Origin: Ziziphus jujuba
Lineage: Eukaryota > Streptophyta > Magnoliopsida > Rosales > Rhamnaceae
Direction of reading: 5' to 3'
Assembly (NCBI RefSeq): GCF_031755915.1
Contig: NC_083385.1
Location: 10,933,001-10,997,000 of the forward strand
Length of the DNA stretch: 64,000 nt
This document shows positions 60,681 through 64,000 of this stretch, one piece after another. Below the pieces are notes generated by a model. That model saw only the letters and a list, made by a program, of their open reading frames with translations, was not told the DNA's origin and did not search any database. The translations under genes were made by a program, and so were the position numbers. Numbering within the stretch: position 1 is the first letter of the stretch; every line of letters starts with the position of its first letter.

Positions 60681-63600
60681 CTAATTGTATTTTTGCTTTA
60701 CAAATTATAATTAAATATCAATTATCTGTTCTTCGTGCATTTCAATAGGATTGGCAATTGGTGTTCTTTTCTACTTTGTTTGGTAAACTGTCAAAGTCAC
60801 GAAGCCTTTTAATTTCTTCATAATTTACTCATATACATTTTAAATGATATTTATATATTTTTTCTCCTTAGTTAATTTGTTGTTTTTATTTTTCTCTCTT
60901 TTATGTATTCAATATGTTGTAATTGGAAACTGATTTAACTGAAAAAAAAAGAAAAAAAAGAAAAGAAAAGAAAAAAAAAAATCCCACTGTGTTGAAGGTG
61001 GTTGAGCAACAGCTGGTTACTAGAGCTAACATTCTTACTTTTTCAACTAAAACGGCTTGCCATATTTTGGTATATAATATTGTTTGCAGAAGACCAATTT
61101 GGTCTAATGTGGGTCCCACTTGAGATCTATCTATATTTAGTGATTGAAAACTGATGCTAATCATTTCAAATCATTAGTTTGTGAATATAATTTATTCTTT
61201 GCAGTATGTAAGGAACAGTACAGTGTTAGCAAAATTTTTACTGAAAAAAATTACATCGAACCTATGCTAGCTTCTAATGTTCAATTAACCTATGGGCTAT
61301 GGCTATGTTGTTTGATGTTTGAAGCTAATATTGGATAGAGAAGGAAAATATACCATGAAACATTTTAGTTAACTGATGGAGAAAAGTGAATAGCATAACA
61401 AATCATACCATGCATTAAACATTTATATATATATATATATAGATAATATTTAACACATATAAACATGTTACACGTGTTAAAAATAATTAAATTTATAATT
61501 TCACGAAAATGTTACCTTTCCCTTTTTTGCCTTTTAATTCCAAATATGTACAGCTATTAAACCTTCTTAGAGGTGGCAATCTAGATCATGATACGACGAT
61601 ACGACTCGAAAACGATACGGAATAAATGGATTTGGATTTATCATAAATGAATTTGGATCATAATCAGATAAATCTGTTTAATATGATTATTAATCATGTC
61701 ATTTTTGGATTAACCTATTTAACTCAAAATTGATCCGTTATGATTCATTTATTAAACGTGTCAATTTCAATCTGACACGATTCTATACCTATTATAACCC
61801 ATTTAAATTATAATTTTATCCATAATATAATATTTAATAACTAAAAAATATTATAAATTAAAAATTTTATAAAAAATAATTTTTTATTATTAATTTTTTA
61901 AAGACAAATAATAAATTTTTAATAAAACAAAAATAAATAGGTTAATTTAACGAATCAATTTCAGGTTAACAAATTAATAACTCAACATGATTTATTAAAA
62001 TAATTTGTTAAACGAATCGTGTTGTATTAACCTATTTATAAACAAATCAAATTAGTATTTTAGATATCTGATACAATTAATAAATAGATCGTATTCAAAT
62101 TATATATTTTTAACACGATTATTAAACATTATACAAACACAATCCATAAACACTAATGGCCAGATCTAAACTCTCTAACAGCAGCCGATTTAGACTTTAA
62201 AAAAAAAAAAAGGCCATCTTCGTGGTACGATTTTTATTTTTTTCAAATACATATATATATTTAATTGGATGCTGAAAATGAATTAAAAAATTCATCAATG
62301 AAATGATATAAGCCAAACTTGACGAGACTATTTATATATTGCCTAGAAGATAAGTAGCTAGATAGCTACAGATAGCGTGGAATAAGAAACTGACATAGAA
62401 TTTTATTCAGTGTAGGAGTAGAATTACGCAGACAGGTTTGGAAGATAACCAAACTGGTTTGTGAATAAGCATACAGCTGGTTGGCATTGATTAATTTAGA
62501 TCATAAATAGTAAGGAGCAAAATCAGAGGTTTTAAAAAATAAAATAAAATAAATTTTTATAGAAATAAAATACAATATTACATGTAAAATTTAGAAAGCA
62601 AGGGAAATGATTCATGTGAAGGGAATCATGGGGGGAGCAGAAAAAGCCAAGAAACAAGAGAGAGATTTGAAAATGTGGAACGAGAGTAAATAAGGGAGGT
62701 CAGGGAAGAGGGAGAAGAAATGACGGATTGTCAGAGTGATTTATGTGCGACCGAATACGAAATGGAGCAGTGGGAGACTGAGAGGTATGTGGATAGCGAC
62801 TGTATGGTTTTGGCCCTGAGAAAAGAAAGTTGAATTGAACGCCAAAGCCACTTTGAAAGCGACCTATGATGCTCTGCCGGAGACATCTAGATGGGCCACT
62901 CACCCCGCGCGTGCCTCTGCCCTTCTTCACCGACAATCACCGGTTCTTTCCCACTGACATCTGTCTCTGTCCTTCTATTTTTTAACCCCACCTAATCCCC
63001 ATGACCATTATCCTTTTGCTTTGATTTCTATATTGTATTTTATTGTTTCGTAAGCAATTTATATTTTTACTCGAATTTTTTGTGATAGTTTTCATACTAG
63101 GACAGTAATTTGAGTTCAAAGCCTGATCATCAGGCTACGTACGTAGTTGTTTAATATTATTCGGATAAGTACAGTCAAACTATTTAAGGGACAGAGATCA
63201 ACCAGAACAGAAGAGAAGGGAAAGGATTTTATTTTATTTTTTTCTTTGAATGAAAAAAGAAATTAGCTTAATTTATATAGTAAAAAACAAGGAGAATTAG
63301 GAATAAGTATTACATAAATAATACAATAGTAATATAATAGATTAAGTAAAAAGGATATATAATTATTTTATTGTTGAAATTGGAGGCATTCAACATTATT
63401 TCATTTGTTCGTTAAAAAAAGACAAAATTTAGTAGTAACGTGGTTGTTTTATTGAAAAATAATCCTTTTAAGTTAATTAATTGCATAACAAACCACGGAT
63501 AAGTAAATTTCTCTCAATAATTATAGTCTCTGCTTTCACAGACAGACAGGACCCACAAAAATGAATTGCTTTTGTTTATGAAAGAAAGAAGTACGAAGAA

Positions 63601-64000
63601 GGAAGGAGTACATGAACGAGAAAGAGTTCAACTCCTAAAGCTAGAGGAGGAGGTAGTAGAGTAGAATTTTTAACTATGTAGTCATTTTAATATAAACTTT
63701 CTAGTCAAATAGCCTTATAGATGAAAGGAGACATATGTGGTTCATCCTATCAATTCACCTGATGTTTGGTGAAGTTTGGAAGATAAATCTCTCTAAACCT
63801 CTAGCATTAGTTACCATCATTTATATTCAGATTCAAGATAAGTTTAATTTTACTCACTTTATTATTAAGTTACCGCAACTTTTACCATATATTTATATAT
63901 ATATATAAATATATTCTTTTATCTCCCTTCAAAAAAATTAAGAAATTGTTGTTTATTAAAAATAGATTTTAATAAGTATCAAAATAATATGTTAGATAAT
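60681..64000. other. 3' flank and intergenic region to the window end
   Basis: No convincing gene. Includes an A-rich tract (60940-60980), an (AT)n tract (about 61424-61441), the dispersed repeat noted separately, and a less AT-rich patch near 62690-62960 whose 78-codon minus frame has no recognisable domain. Confidence 0.5.
61568..62178. mobile_element. Possible non-autonomous DNA transposon or dispersed repeat
   Basis: Begins near TTAGAGGTGGCAATCTAGAT and ends near AATGGCCAGATCTAAAC; the two ends are imperfect inverted repeats. The interior repeats phrases such as GATACGAC..AACGATACG and ATTAA(C/T)CTATTTA without coding capacity. This style of sequence is common as dispersed repeats in plant genomes. 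Family not assigned. Confidence 0.4.

Noticed and set aside
62700..62936. 78-codon minus-strand frame in a less AT-rich patch
   Set aside because: No domain, no splice partner and no homology I recognise; may be a leader or promoter of a gene outside the window.
1..64000. CRISPR arrays, operons, tRNA or rRNA genes
   Set aside because: None seen. Repeats present are microsatellites, segmental duplications and transposons, as expected in plant nuclear DNA.

Overview
The window is nuclear DNA from a eudicot plant. It is AT-rich, its genes are split by GT-AG introns, and it carries plant-specific families (REM-type B3 factors, a CYP82 P450, a GDSL lipase), a Ty1/copia retrotransposon and a plastid-derived insert. 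I cannot name the species. Exon structures were built by hand from splice signals and phase; every model called intact below closes to a whole number of codons.

Left half, 1 to about 34 kb: a tandem array of REM-type B3 genes, all on the minus strand. In order of increasing coordinate it holds: a broken copy running off the left edge (A); an orphan last exon (B'); an intact CYP82 gene lodged among the copies; an intact two-B3 gene of 287 aa (C); an intact five-B3 gene of 773 aa (D); a relic 3' end; a decayed D-like copy (E); an intact three-B3 gene of 441 aa (F); a decayed F-like copy (G) whose intron 2 holds a 4.7 kb copia element with a perfect 5 bp target duplication; and an intact two-B3 gene of 339 aa (H). 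Intergenic and flanking DNA is duplicated with the genes, so the array grew by tandem segmental duplication. Two copies of a foldback MITE lie at 13.9 and 32.3 kb.

Right half, 36 to 61 kb: single-copy conserved genes. These are a prolyl-oligopeptidase-like protein (plus, 11 exons, 796 aa), a molybdenum-cofactor-sulfurase-like PLP-fold protein (minus, single exon, 941 aa), a CDCA7-type 4CXXC zinc-finger protein (minus, 5 exons, 647 aa) and a GDSL esterase/lipase (plus, 5 exons, 373 aa). From memory, Arabidopsis has the same neighbours split over duplicated loci (At5g66950-66960, At2g23520-23530-23540, At4g37100-37110), so this block may preserve an older order. A plastid ndhG-ndhE insert (48.7-49.4 kb) and a LINE remnant (57.1-58.25 kb) interrupt the spacers.

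The first two conserved genes seem to lack textbook catalytic residues: the oligopeptidase keeps the Ser but not the Asp and His, and the sulfurase-like protein has Arg where the PLP lysine is expected. I found no clear new system. The best leads are variation in B3-domain number by exon and domain duplication, the repeated IAGRLR motif in the CDCA7 protein, and the two likely pseudoenzymes.
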